A stretch of DNA of 64,000 nucleotides from Amycolatopsis iheyensis (GCF_024703995.1 NZ_JAMXQV010000011.1:237491-301490); one strand, 5' to 3'. Positions 8,010 through 16,086 are shown, counted from the first letter of the stretch. The notes: generated by a model not told the origin, from the sequence alone. Made by a program: numbers and translations.

Positions 8010-8743
8010 TGCCCGCGGGCGGCGAGGATTTCCGCCAGCACCTCCACGATCTTCGCCTCGGCCTTGTCCTTCTTGACGCCGAGGCCGTCGAGCACCTCGA
8101 AGCCGGTGCCTTCGCCCTGCTCCAGCAACGCCAGGAGCATGTGCTCGGTGCCGATGTAGTTGTGCCCGAGCCGCAGTCCCTCCCGCATGGTGAGTTCGAG
8201 AGTCTTCTTGCCCCCGGCGGAGAACGGCACCGGGTTCGGCGCGGGGTCGGCCCGCTCCGGCAGCCGCGCTTCGGCGGCTTCGCGGACGGCGTCGAGGGTG
8301 ATCCCCTGGGCCAGGATCGCCCCGGCGGCCAGCGCGGCCGGCTCGGTGAGCAGGCCCAGCACGATGTGCACGCTGTCGATCTCCGGGCTGCCGTGCTCGA
8401 CCGCGGCCTTCTGGGCCTCGACGATCACGTGCCGCGCGCGGTCGGTGTAGCGGCCGTAGACGCGCTCGATGCTGCCGCTCGGGTCGCCGCCGGGGTCCAC
8501 CTTCGGCACGAACCGCTTCTGGGCGGCCTGCTTGGTGACGCCCATGCTCTGGCCGATCTCGGTCCAGGAGGCGCCCGAGCGCCGGGCCTGGTCGACGAAG
8601 TGACCGATCAGGTGGTCGGCGACTTCGCCGAGGTGCTGTCCGACGTAGACCGCGTCGGACAGCTGGGCCAGTGCGTCGTGGTCGTTGTTGCCCTTGATGG
8701 CGTTGATGAGGTCGTCGAGCTTGATGTTGGTCGGTAGGGTCAT
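8006..8743 (-). CDS. Clp N-terminal domain protein with HTH region
   Basis: 245 residues. The first half carries a Trp-type helix-turn-helix (SGASWTEIGQSMGVTKQAAQKRF, about residues 58-80), and the second half has two Clp repeat units (RHVIVEAQKAAVEHGSPEIDSVHIVLGLL and LELTMREGLRLGHNYIGTEHMLLALL), as in the adaptor-binding N domain of ClpC, but with no AAA+ module. It is probably a DNA-binding regulator that senses proteolysis or misfolding via the Clp-like domain. ATG 8743 lies exactly 7-8 bases after a predicted -10, so the transcript is probably leaderless. The flanking GTCAAC palindromes are likely autoregulatory. Confidence 0.85.
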   Translation of the reverse strand: MTLPTNIKLDDLINAIKGNNDHDALAQLSDAVYVGQHLGEVADHLIGHFVDQARRSGASWTEIGQSMGVTKQAAQKRFVPKVDPGGDPSGSIERVYGRYTDRARHVIVEAQKAAVEHGSPEIDSVHIVLGLLTEPAALAAGAILAQGITLDAVREAAEARLPERADPAPNPVPFSAGGKKTLELTMREGLRLGHNYIGTEHMLLALLEQGEGTGFEVLDGLGVKKDKAEAKIVEVLAEILAARGQ

Positions 8744-8746
8744 ACC

Positions 8747-8791
8747 GTCAACTGTAGGTTGACGATCTTCTATCGTCAACCGCGAGTTGAC
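8747..8791. promoter_or_regulatory. Tandem GTCAAC-N5-GTTGAC operators
   Basis: Two 17-bp palindromes, GTCAACTGTAGGTTGAC (8747-8763) and GTCAACCGCGAGTTGAC (8775-8791), lie with centres 28 bp apart. Between them GGTTGACGAT and ATCGTCAACC form a further perfect inverted pair (8757-8766, 8772-8781). The second site overlaps the last codons of the upstream oxidoreductase gene. Likely binding sites for the HTH/Clp-N protein itself. Confidence 0.6.
8751..8779 (-). promoter_or_regulatory. Predicted leaderless promoter of the Clp-N gene
   Basis: On the minus strand TTGACG (8779-8774) and TACAGT (8756-8751) are separated by exactly 17 bases, close to the housekeeping sigma consensus. The predicted transcription start falls at the ATG (8743). 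Both hexamers are embedded in the GTCAAC operator half-sites. Confidence 0.6.
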
Positions 8792-10014
8792 GCTGCCTTC
8801 CAGTGGGCCTTCAAGTCGAACTCGCTCACCTCGAGATCCGCGTAGGCAGGCTTCGGATCGGCGGTGAACAAGCGCCGCGCGGCGATGTGGTCCGCCGGCC
8901 GGTTCACCGACTCCACCGCGATGAGGACGTCGTCGCGGAAGGACAGCACCGAGAACTTGCCCGCTTCCTGATCACCCGCGACCACGGTCCGGTCGGCGCC
9001 CGAGAGGATGCCGGCGATCTGCAGCTTCGCGCCCGACTGGTCGGTCCAGAACCACGGCAGGCTCGCGTACGGCTCTTCCCCGCCGGTCAGCGCCGCGGCC
9101 ACGGACCGGCCCTGGTCGACGGCGTTCTGCACCGACTCCAGCCGGGTCGCCGCGCCGGCCTGCACGCACGGGAAGTTCGCGCAGTCGCCGATGGCGAAGA
9201 TCTTTTCGTCCGAGGTCCGCAGGTGCGCGTCGACGACGACGCCGTTGGCCACCTCGAGCCCGGCCGCCGCGGCCAGCGCCGTCTCCGGCACGACGCCGAC
9301 GGCGATCACGACCAGGTCGGCGGGCAGCCGGGAGCCGTCGGAGAGTTCGACTTCGCGTGCCCGGTCGTCCCCGTGCACCGCCGAAACGCCCTGGCCCAGC
9401 AGCACGGTGTGCCCGGCGTCGCGGTGCAGCGCGGCGAAGTAGGCGGAGATCTCCGGCGTCGCGACGCGGTTGAGCAGGCGGTCCTGGGCCTCGACGATCG
9501 TCACCGGGCGACCGGCGTGCGACGCGAACTCCAGCCCGATGAAGCCACCCCCGACCACGACGACGTGCTCGGCGCTGGTCAGGGACTCGCGCAGCCGGTC
9601 GGCGTCGTCGCGGGTGCGCAGGGTCAGCACGCCCGGCAGGTCCGCGCCGGGCACGGGCAGCGTCCGGTTGCGTGCGCCGGTGGCCAGGATCAGGTGGTCG
9701 TAGGCCAGCTCGGCGCCGTCCTCGAGCCGGACGCGGGCCGCGTCGCGGTCGATCGAGGCGACCCGGCCGGCGACCAGCTCGATGTCCTTCTCGGCGAAGA
9801 AGTCGGCACCGCGCAGGTGCAGCTGCTCGAGCCCGGCGGTCCCGGCCAGGTAGGCCTTCGACAGCGGCGGCCGCTGGTACGGCACGCCCGGCTCGTCCCC
9901 GACCAGCACGACCCGGCCCGCGAAACCGCGGTCCCGCAGCGACGCGACCGCCTGGAACCCGCTCTGCCCCGCCCCGACGACGACCACCGTGTTCTGTCCA
10001 CCCATGCCCGCCAT
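8776..10014 (-). CDS. FAD-dependent NAD(P)H oxidoreductase, ferredoxin-reductase type
   Basis: 412 residues: N-terminal FAD-binding GxGxxG (VVVVGAGQSGFQAVASLRDRGF), second nucleotide site VVVGGGFIGLEFA, ATG motif DHLILATGARNR and FAD-binding DCANFP in GDCANFP context. A C-terminal reductase dimerisation domain carries WFWTDQSGAKLQIAG. This matches rubredoxin/ferredoxin reductases of aromatic dioxygenase or P450 systems. The redox partner is not encoded nearby; the P450 at 21069 is a possible but unproven client. The start is ATG 10014 or 10005. Confidence 0.88.
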   Translation of the reverse strand: MAGMGGQNTVVVVGAGQSGFQAVASLRDRGFAGRVVLVGDEPGVPYQRPPLSKAYLAGTAGLEQLHLRGADFFAEKDIELVAGRVASIDRDAARVRLEDGAELAYDHLILATGARNRTLPVPGADLPGVLTLRTRDDADRLRESLTSAEHVVVVGGGFIGLEFASHAGRPVTIVEAQDRLLNRVATPEISAYFAALHRDAGHTVLLGQGVSAVHGDDRAREVELSDGSRLPADLVVIAVGVVPETALAAAAGLEVANGVVVDAHLRTSDEKIFAIGDCANFPCVQAGAATRLESVQNAVDQGRSVAAALTGGEEPYASLPWFWTDQSGAKLQIAGILSGADRTVVAGDQEAGKFSVLSFRDDVLIAVESVNRPADHIAARRLFTADPKPAYADLEVSEFDLKAHWKAASTRG

Positions 10015-10047
10015 CCGATCACAACCCGCCCGGCTCGTCGAGGAAGC

Positions 10048-10093
10048 CTCGTGAGTGTTCAGGGCGGTTCTAACCGCCCTGAACACTCACGAG
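10048..10093. repeat. 46-bp perfect inverted repeat (terminator-like)
   Basis: Arms of 22 bp (10048-10069 and 10072-10093) are perfectly complementary with only 2 central bases. It lies between the IclR-family gene stop (10110) and the oxidoreductase start, both on the minus strand. It probably terminates the IclR operon; the sequence around GTGAGTGTTC looks like a dispersed hairpin family. Confidence 0.65.
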
Positions 10094-10109
10094 AGCCGCG
10101 GCAGACTCG

Positions 10110-10895
10110 CTACTCGCGGCCGCCCGCCGTCCGCAGGGCCCGCGGCGCCCCGAGCACGCGCGAGATCCCACGCGCCGCGGCCCGGACCGCGGGGACCAGC
10201 GTCCGCGGGTCCGTGCCCTCCGCCGGGACGACCACCGAGATCGCCGCCACCACTTCGTCGGTGCTGTCGTAGACCGGGGCCGCCACCGACAACGCGATCA
10301 GCTCGATCTGGCCGTCGCTGATCGCGTAGCCGTCGCGGCGGACGTCGGCCAGCACCCGCCGCAGCCGCTCCGGCGAGTCGATCGTCTTGGTGGTGAACGT
10401 CTTCAGCGGGCCGGCCAGGACTTCCTCCTGCGCCTCGGCGGCGGCGTGCGCGAGCAGCACCTGGCCGACACCGGTGGCGTGCGCGGGCAGCCGGCCGCCC
10501 ACGCGCGTCAGGACGTTGACCGCGCCGCGGCCGGAAATCCGTTCGACGTAGACGACTTCCGGGCCGTCGAGCACCGCGAGCTGCACGTTCTGGTGCGTGG
10601 CCTCATAAAGGTCCTCGAGGAACGGCATCGCGCTCTCCCGCAGCTCGGCGCCGTGCGGGGCGAGCGAAGCGACTTCCCACAGCCACAACCCGACGCGGTA
10701 CCGGCCCGCTTCGTCGCGCACGAGCGCCCCGCGCCGGGTCAGCTCCCCGGCGATCCGGTGGGTCGTCGACAGCGGCAGCCCGACGCGGCGGCTGAGCTCG
10801 GACAGCGTCAGCTGCGGCCGGTCGGCCGTGAACGCGCCCAGCAGGTCGAGGACGCGGTCCACGACCGACGGCGGCCGCTTCGCGCTGTGTCTCAC
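10110..10895 (-). CDS. IclR-family transcriptional regulator
   Basis: 261 residues. A winged helix-turn-helix (residues ~10-70; LTLSELSRRVGLPLSTTHRIAGELTRRGAL) is followed by the IclR effector domain (QNVQLAVLDGPEVVYVERISG, LPAHATGVGQVLLAH, VAAPVYDSTDEVVAAISVV). GTG 10895 overlaps the stop of the NIPSNAP-like gene (GTGA). It is the last gene of a three-gene operon and may control it. Confidence 0.9.
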   Translation of the reverse strand: MRHSAKRPPSVVDRVLDLLGAFTADRPQLTLSELSRRVGLPLSTTHRIAGELTRRGALVRDEAGRYRVGLWLWEVASLAPHGAELRESAMPFLEDLYEATHQNVQLAVLDGPEVVYVERISGRGAVNVLTRVGGRLPAHATGVGQVLLAHAAAEAQEEVLAGPLKTFTTKTIDSPERLRRVLADVRRDGYAISDGQIELIALSVAAPVYDSTDEVVAAISVVVPAEGTDPRTLVPAVRAAARGISRVLGAPRALRTAGGRE

Positions 10896-11209
10896 TCTTC
10901 GTCGTCCGGCAGCAGCGGACGCATGAACGTCCGCCGGTACCGCACCACGCAGCCGCTTTCGTCGCGGATCTTGTCGGCCTCGATGAAGTCCGGGTCGACG
11001 CCGAACAACGTCCGGTAGCGCTCGTACGCGGCGAGGCTCTCGAAGCTGAACAGCGCGCGAGCTTCGTCGCTCGCCCCCTCCGACGGCAGGAAGTAGCCGT
11101 GGTGGACGCCGCCTTCCCGCTGCACCAACCGCATCCACGCGGCGGCGAAGCGTTCGAAGTCGGTGAGCTTGGCGGGGTCGATGACGTAGTCGACGACGCA
11201 GGTGATCAT
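10892..11209 (-). CDS. NIPSNAP-family protein
   Basis: 105 residues with the alpha/beta-barrel NIPSNAP pattern: VVDYVIDPAKLTDFERFAAAWMRLVQREGGVHHGYFLPSEG, then FSFESLAAYERYRTLFGVDPDF. The ATG at 11209 shares one base with the upstream stop (TGATG), and the stop overlaps the IclR start. The biochemical role of bacterial NIPSNAP proteins is poorly known; context suggests a role with the MetE-like enzyme. Confidence 0.8.
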   Translation of the reverse strand: MITCVVDYVIDPAKLTDFERFAAAWMRLVQREGGVHHGYFLPSEGASDEARALFSFESLAAYERYRTLFGVDPDFIEADKIRDESGCVVRYRRTFMRPLLPDDEE

Positions 11210-12348
11210 CAGTGGCCGCCCCAGACGCGGTCGGCCGTGGCCACGATCAGCTCCAGCTTGCGCAGCTGGTCGTCCGGGGTGAGGTCGTTGCCCTCCTCGG
11301 TCGAGGAGAACCCGCACTGCGGCGAAAGGCAGAGCTGGTCGACGTCGACGTACTGCGACGCCTCTTCGATGCGCCGCACCAGGACGTCGGGGTCTTCGAG
11401 CTCCGGGCGCTTGGTGGTGACCAGGCCGAGGACGACCTTCTTGTCCTTCGGCACGAACCGCAGCGGTTCGAAGCCGCCGGAGCGTTCGTCGTCGAACTCC
11501 AGGAAGAAACCGTCGACGGCCAGCTCGCCGAAGAGCGCTTCGGCGACGAACTCGTAGCTCCCCGAAGCAACCCATGACGACCGGAAGTTGCCGCGGCACA
11601 GGTGGGTCGTCACCGTGAGGTCCTCGGGCCGGCCGGCCAGCGCGGCGTTCATCGTCGCGATGTTGCGCACGTGCTGGGTGTCCGGGTCGCCGCCCATTCG
11701 CGCGACGAGCTCCCGCTGCGCCGGGTCGTTGAGGTAGGCGAGGCTGGTGTCGTCGAGCTGCAGGTATCGGCAGCCGAGGTCGTGCACCGCGGAGACCTGC
11801 GCCGCGTACGCCGCGCTCAGGTCGGCGAAGAACTCCTCGAGGTCCGGGTAGACGCTCTCGCTGACCGCCGCCCGGCCGCCGCGGTAGTAGACCATGCTCG
11901 GCGACGGGATGGTCAGCTTCGGCGTCACGCCGTCGTCCACATGGGACTTCAGGAACTCGAAGTGCGAAGCGAAGATCGGCTCGTCGAGCCGCACCTTGCC
12001 GTCGACCTGCAGGCCCGGCGGGCTGAACTCGAGGTCGCCGGCCAGGTTGTGGAACTTGACGTGCAGCCGCTCGTCGCTCTTCGAGACCCCACCGAGCGAG
12101 TAGATGAAGTCCATGTGCCAGGAGGCGCGCCGGAACTCGCCGTCGGTGGCCGAGCTCAGCCCGGCCACCCGCTGCATCTTGATGACGTCGCGGATCGCGT
12201 CGTCCTCGACCGCGCGGAGCTGCTCCGCGCCGATCTCTCCGCTCTCGTGCCGCCGCCGCGCGTCACGCAGCACCGGGGGCCGCAGGAGGCTCCCGACGTG
12301 ATCGGCGCGGAACGGCGGGCCCACCTGGGAAGTGCCGCCGGAAGTCAT
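11209..12348 (-). CDS. MetE-like cobalamin-independent methyltransferase (catalytic domain only)
   Basis: 379 residues, about half of full MetE, covering the C-terminal TIM-barrel. Zinc ligands fit TTHLCRGN (His, Cys) and LSPQCGF (Cys). Other motifs are FRADHVGSLLRP, SATDGEFRR and YLQLDDTSLAYL. These short forms (YxjG/YxjH-like) methylate thiols from diverse methyl donors rather than folate alone. Its operon with NIPSNAP and IclR genes suggests catabolic or thiol-methyl transfer use rather than methionine synthesis. The ATG at 12348 gives the natural FRADHVGSLLRP N-terminus. Confidence 0.85.
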   Translation of the reverse strand: MTSGGTSQVGPPFRADHVGSLLRPPVLRDARRRHESGEIGAEQLRAVEDDAIRDVIKMQRVAGLSSATDGEFRRASWHMDFIYSLGGVSKSDERLHVKFHNLAGDLEFSPPGLQVDGKVRLDEPIFASHFEFLKSHVDDGVTPKLTIPSPSMVYYRGGRAAVSESVYPDLEEFFADLSAAYAAQVSAVHDLGCRYLQLDDTSLAYLNDPAQRELVARMGGDPDTQHVRNIATMNAALAGRPEDLTVTTHLCRGNFRSSWVASGSYEFVAEALFGELAVDGFFLEFDDERSGGFEPLRFVPKDKKVVLGLVTTKRPELEDPDVLVRRIEEASQYVDVDQLCLSPQCGFSSTEEGNDLTPDDQLRKLELIVATADRVWGGH

Positions 12349-12438
12349 GCACCGATGGTCACACATCCGAGACCGTTCCGCCGCCCCCGGAAGTGAGATC
12401 ATCGGGCGGCCAGGTCCGCCGACGCGAAGGGGCTGTCC

Positions 12439-13770
12439 ATGACGAAACCCGCGGTCCACCCGGTCGACCAGGGCCTGCCCGCCGGCCGGCTGGCGCTCCT
12501 CGGCCTGCAGCACATGGCGATCATGTACGCGGGCGCGGTCGCGGTGCCGCTGATCGTCGGCAGCGCGCTGAAGCTGGACACCGCGACGATCGGCCTGCTG
12601 GTCAACGCCGACCTGCTGGTGGCGGGCATCGCCACGCTGATCCAGGCGGTCGGCATCGGGAAGCTGCTGGGCATCCGGCTGCCGGTGGTCGCGGGCGCGA
12701 CGTTCACTGTCGTCAACCCGATGATCCTGATCGCGTCCCAGTACGGGATGTCGGCGGTCTACGGTGCGATGATCGCCTCCGGCGTGTTCGGGCTGCTGAT
12801 CGCAAAGCCGTTCGCAAAGCTGATCCGGTTCTTCCCGCCGTTGGTCACCGGGACGCTGCTGCTGGTCATCGGCGTCTCCCTGCTCGGCCCGGGCGCGCAG
12901 ATGATCGCCGGGCACGACCCGGCGTCGCCGGACTTCGCGGCGCCGTCGCACATCGGGCTGGCCTTCGGCGTGCTCGCGCTGCTGGTGCTGTTCACGCGGG
13001 TGCTGCGCGGGTTCGCCAACCAGGTCGGGCCGCTGCTGGCGCTGGCGCTCGGGCTGGTGATCGCGATCCCGATGGGCCTGGTGCACTGGGACGGGCTCCA
13101 GGCGGCCGGCTGGTTCGGGCTCGCGGCGCCGTTCCACTTCGGCGCGCCGACGTTCCCGGTCGCGGCGATCCTCTCGATGTGCGTGGTCATGCTGGTGACG
13201 TTCACCGAGTCGACGGCGGACATGATCGCGGTCGGCGAGATCACCGGCCGCCCGCCGACGGACGCCGACCTCGCCCGCGGCCTGGCGACCGACGGCGTCT
13301 CGGCGGTGCTGGGCGGCGTGATGAACTCGTTCCCGGACACGGCGTTCGCGCAGAACGTCGGCCTGGTGCGGATGACGGGCGTCCGCAGCCGCTGGGTGGT
13401 CGCGGTGACCGGCGGCATCCTGCTGCTGATGGGCCTGGTCCCGAAGATCGGCGCGTTCATCGCGGCGATCCCCGAGCCGGTGGTCGGCGGCGTCGCGGTG
13501 GTGATGTTCGCGATGGTCGCGGTGGTGGGCGCGCAGAACCTCCGCACGGTGGAGTTTTCCGGCAACCACAACACGTTCATCGTCGCGGTGGCCCTCGGCG
13601 TCGGCCTGCTGCCGGCGTTCGTCCCGGACTTCTTCAAGCACTTCCCGGCCTGGCTGCAGACGATCTGCGGCAGTTCGATCACGGTGGCGGCGGTGCTGGC
13701 GTTCGTGTTGAACCTGCTGTTCAACCACCTCAGGCGGCGCTCGGAGCCGGACCTGCTGGAAGCGCCGTGA
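12439..13770 (+). CDS. NCS2-family purine (xanthine/urate) permease
   Basis: 443 residues with about 12-14 membrane segments. The hallmark NCS2 segment NSFPDTAFAQNVGLVRMTGVRSRW (QNxGxxxxTGxxSR) is the form seen in xanthine/uric acid transporters rather than uracil permeases. The N-terminal GLQHMAIMYAGAVAVPLIVG is also typical. It is a proton- or sodium-driven purine importer in the cytoplasmic membrane. It is divergent from the MetE-like gene, and its 3' end overlaps the TetR gene tail to tail by 41 bp. Confidence 0.93.
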   Translation: MTKPAVHPVDQGLPAGRLALLGLQHMAIMYAGAVAVPLIVGSALKLDTATIGLLVNADLLVAGIATLIQAVGIGKLLGIRLPVVAGATFTVVNPMILIASQYGMSAVYGAMIASGVFGLLIAKPFAKLIRFFPPLVTGTLLLVIGVSLLGPGAQMIAGHDPASPDFAAPSHIGLAFGVLALLVLFTRVLRGFANQVGPLLALALGLVIAIPMGLVHWDGLQAAGWFGLAAPFHFGAPTFPVAAILSMCVVMLVTFTESTADMIAVGEITGRPPTDADLARGLATDGVSAVLGGVMNSFPDTAFAQNVGLVRMTGVRSRWVVAVTGGILLLMGLVPKIGAFIAAIPEPVVGGVAVVMFAMVAVVGAQNLRTVEFSGNHNTFIVAVALGVGLLPAFVPDFFKHFPAWLQTICGSSITVAAVLAFVLNLLFNHLRRRSEPDLLEAP

Positions 13771-14296
13771 GCAACCGTTCGACGAGCTTCTCCCCGGTGC
13801 CGGGCTCGATCGGACGGCGGAACAACACCCGCAGGTAGAGCGGCGCGAGCACGAAGTCCAAGACCTCGTCGACCGTCGGCACCGCCTCGCCGCGCGCCGC
13901 GGCCTTGTCGAGTACCTCCTGCAGGTCCTCGCCGCGGGCTTGGAGGTACTCCAGGGGTTTCTCGTCCGGGCGCAGGGTCGCGACCAGCGCGCGGAGCAGG
14001 ATCTGGCCGTGGCGGTCGCGCATCGAGCGTTCGACGCCTTCGGCCCAGCCGCTCAGGTCGCCGCGCAGCGAACCGGTGTCCGGGATCGGGGACGTCGCGC
14101 GCAGGCGCGTCACCGCGGCGTCCAGCAGCAGGTGGTCGCGGCTGCCCCAGCGCCGGTAGACGCTCGTCGGGTTCACGCCGGCGCGTTCGGCGATCTTCGG
14201 GATCGCCGCGTCGATCTCGCCCGCGGCGAGCAGCTCGACGACGGCGTCGTGCACCGCGTCTCGGACGCGGGCGCTGCGGCCGCCGGGTCGGGTCAT
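13730..14296 (-). CDS. TetR-family regulator
   Basis: 188 residues; the N-terminal HTH reads AIPKIAERAGVNPTSVYRRWGSRDHLLLDA, and the C-terminal domain (TetR_C_16-like) is all-helical. It is transcribed divergently from alkaline phosphatase, with a perfect palindrome between the two starts, so it probably represses that gene and itself. Confidence 0.9.
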   Translation of the reverse strand: MTRPGGRSARVRDAVHDAVVELLAAGEIDAAIPKIAERAGVNPTSVYRRWGSRDHLLLDAAVTRLRATSPIPDTGSLRGDLSGWAEGVERSMRDRHGQILLRALVATLRPDEKPLEYLQARGEDLQEVLDKAAARGEAVPTVDEVLDFVLAPLYLRVLFRRPIEPGTGEKLVERLLTALPAGPAPSAA

Positions 14297-14340
14297 CGGC
14301 TCATCCTAGGTCCACGGCCTCGCGTTTCCCGCCGTCCTAT

Positions 14341-14359
14341 GTTAGGAAAGTTTCCTAAC
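14341..14359. promoter_or_regulatory. TetR operator, 19-bp perfect palindrome
   Basis: GTTAGGAAAGTTTCCTAAC (9-bp arms, 1-base centre) lies 45 bases upstream of the TetR ATG and 17 bases upstream of the phosphatase ATG. Its AT-rich composition stands out from the surrounding GC. Confidence 0.75.
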
Positions 14360-14376
14360 TAGAACGGGGAGGCGCG

Positions 14377-15570
14377 ATGCGGTCCGGGGTTCTCGTAGCG
14401 GCACTGGTCTTGTTCAGCGGCGGGGTGGCGGCGTCGGCGGCCGAACCGGCGGCCGCGCACGCGCGGAACATCATCTACATCCAGGGCGACGGCATGGGAC
14501 TCGGCCAGCGCGACCTGATCCGGCTGGCGACCGTCGGCCGGCACGGCGACCTCGCGATGGACCGGCTGCCGGTCACCGGACTCGTGCACACGAGCCCGGA
14601 CGACCCCGAAGAGGTCGTCACCGACTCCGCCGCCGCGGCCACCGCGCTGGCGACCGGGCACAAGACCCGCAACGGCGCGGTCGGCGTCGACCCCGCCGGC
14701 CATCCCCTGCGGACGGTGCTGGAGGACGCCAAGCGGGCGGGCAAGTCGACCGGCCTGGTCACGACAGCGCAGGTCACCGGCGCTTCGCCGGCCGCCTTCG
14801 CCGCGCACGTGCCGAGCCGCGACCTGCAGAGCGACATCGCCCGGCAGTACGTCACCGACAGCTGGCCGGACGTCCTGCTCGGCGGCGGCGAGGACTACTG
14901 GTTCCCGAAGGGCGAGCCCGGCGCGTGGCCGGACAAGCCCGGCGAGGGCAGCAGCGGCACGCACGGCAACCTCGTCGCCCAGGCCCAGCGCACCGGCTAC
15001 ACCTACGTCCGCAACGCCCAGGAGCTGCGGCAGACGCGGGCGCCGCGGCTCCTCGGGCTGTTCGCCAACGAGGACATGGTCGACTACGGCCCCGACGGCG
15101 TCGGCCGCTACGCGCCGAGCGTGCCGCTGGTCCAGATGGCGAAGAAGGCCCTCGACACGCTGTCGGCCAACCCGCGCGGGTTCTTCCTCTTCCTCGAAGA
15201 GGAGGGCATCGACGGGATGTCGCACGAGAACAACGCGCACGCGGTGATCGACGCCGGCCGGGCGCTCGACGCGACCGTCGCCGTGGTGCTCGAGTTCGTC
15301 CGGTCCCACCCGGACACGCTCGTGATCGTCGGCGGGGACCACGAGACCGGCGGGCTGAGCATCGAAAACGCCGACGGGCGAAACGAAGGCGACGAGGACG
15401 GCCCGTTCCCGGTGCCGGGCTCGAAGCTCGAGTTCACGGTCGACTGGACGACCGGTGATCACACCGGCGCCGACACCCCGGTGACCGCGACCGGCCCGGG
15501 CTCGGCCGCGCTCGACCGGACCCTCGACAACACCGACGTCCACCGCGCGATGGTCCGGGCAGCCGGTTAA
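14377..15570 (+). CDS. Secreted alkaline phosphatase
   Basis: 397 residues: a signal peptide (to about AEPAAA, residue 27), then the PhoA-fold enzyme. Metal ligand Asp is in QGDGMG (Asp38), the catalytic Ser84 is in VTDSAAAATA, and further metal-binding motifs are EEEGIDGMSHENN and GGDHETGG. It hydrolyses phosphomonoesters outside the membrane. It is shorter than E. coli PhoA (471) but within the range of actinobacterial forms. GGGGAGG precedes the ATG, and expression is probably under the adjacent TetR regulator. Confidence 0.92.
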   Translation: MRSGVLVAALVLFSGGVAASAAEPAAAHARNIIYIQGDGMGLGQRDLIRLATVGRHGDLAMDRLPVTGLVHTSPDDPEEVVTDSAAAATALATGHKTRNGAVGVDPAGHPLRTVLEDAKRAGKSTGLVTTAQVTGASPAAFAAHVPSRDLQSDIARQYVTDSWPDVLLGGGEDYWFPKGEPGAWPDKPGEGSSGTHGNLVAQAQRTGYTYVRNAQELRQTRAPRLLGLFANEDMVDYGPDGVGRYAPSVPLVQMAKKALDTLSANPRGFFLFLEEEGIDGMSHENNAHAVIDAGRALDATVAVVLEFVRSHPDTLVIVGGDHETGGLSIENADGRNEGDEDGPFPVPGSKLEFTVDWTTGDHTGADTPVTATGPGSAALDRTLDNTDVHRAMVRAAG

Positions 15571-15589
15571 AGCCACCATCCTGGCTTTA
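15568..15589 (+). terminator. Short hairpin after alkaline phosphatase
   Basis: TAAAGCCA (15568-15575) and TGGCTTTA (15582-15589) form an 8-bp stem beginning at the stop codon. It could equally be a regulator site. Confidence 0.45.
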
Positions 15590-15597
15590 GCTGCTAG

Positions 15598-15625
15598 CCT
15601 TAAGGCAAATCTACTTGCCTTAAGG
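15598..15625. promoter_or_regulatory. 28-bp inverted repeat over the ribosome site of the next gene
   Basis: CCTTAAGGCAA (15598-15608) and TTGCCTTAAGG (15615-15625) are perfect 11-bp arms around ATCTAC. The right arm runs into the AAGGAG ribosome site of the gene at 15634. It looks like an operator of MarR/TetR type or a translation-masking hairpin. Confidence 0.6.
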
Positions 15626-15633
15626 AGCAGACC

Positions 15634-16086
15634 ATGGCGCGCAAGATGACCAAGGACGAGCGCGAAGCGTTCCTCGCCGAGCCGCACGTCGGCGTGCTCG
15701 GCATCGCGGCCGAGCCCGGACGCGCGCCGCTGACCACGCCGATCTGGTACCGCTACGAGCCGGGCGGCGACGTCCTCGTGATGACGTCGCCCGGCTCGCG
15801 CAAGGCCCGGCTGATCGAGGCGGCCGGCCGGTTCGCGCTGTGCGTGCAGCGGCAGGACGGCGTGTACCAGTACGTCTCGGTCGAGGGTCCGGTCGTGGAG
15901 TCGTGGCCGATGACCAAGGCCGAGCGGCAAGAGATGGCGGCGCGCTACCTGCCGCCGGGTACGAGCGAGGCCTACACGGACGCGATGGACCCGATCCACG
16001 GGAACAACATCGCCATCGTGATGCGGCCGGAGCGGTGGAACACCAGCGACTTCAGCGACGTCGGAGAGCAGCTCACCAGCAGATGA
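15634..16086 (+). CDS. Pyridoxamine 5'-phosphate oxidase-like FMN/F420 protein
   Basis: 150 residues of split-barrel flavin-binding fold: HVGVLGIAAEPGRAPLTTPIWYRYEPGGDVLVMTSPGSRKARLIEAAGRFALCVQ, then EGPVVES. The order of motifs is that of PPOX-class F420/FMN-binding proteins. The likely role is reduction of a small molecule or cofactor-dependent detoxification; the substrate is unknown. The gene overlaps the convergent membrane-protein gene by 14 bp. Confidence 0.85.
   Translation: MARKMTKDEREAFLAEPHVGVLGIAAEPGRAPLTTPIWYRYEPGGDVLVMTSPGSRKARLIEAAGRFALCVQRQDGVYQYVSVEGPVVESWPMTKAERQEMAARYLPPGTSEAYTDAMDPIHGNNIAIVMRPERWNTSDFSDVGEQLTSR

Noticed and set aside
12349..13728. Upstream extension of the MetE-like frame through the permease region
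   Set aside because: The extension is His/Arg/Asp-rich antisense of the NCS2 permease; the natural start is ATG 12348.
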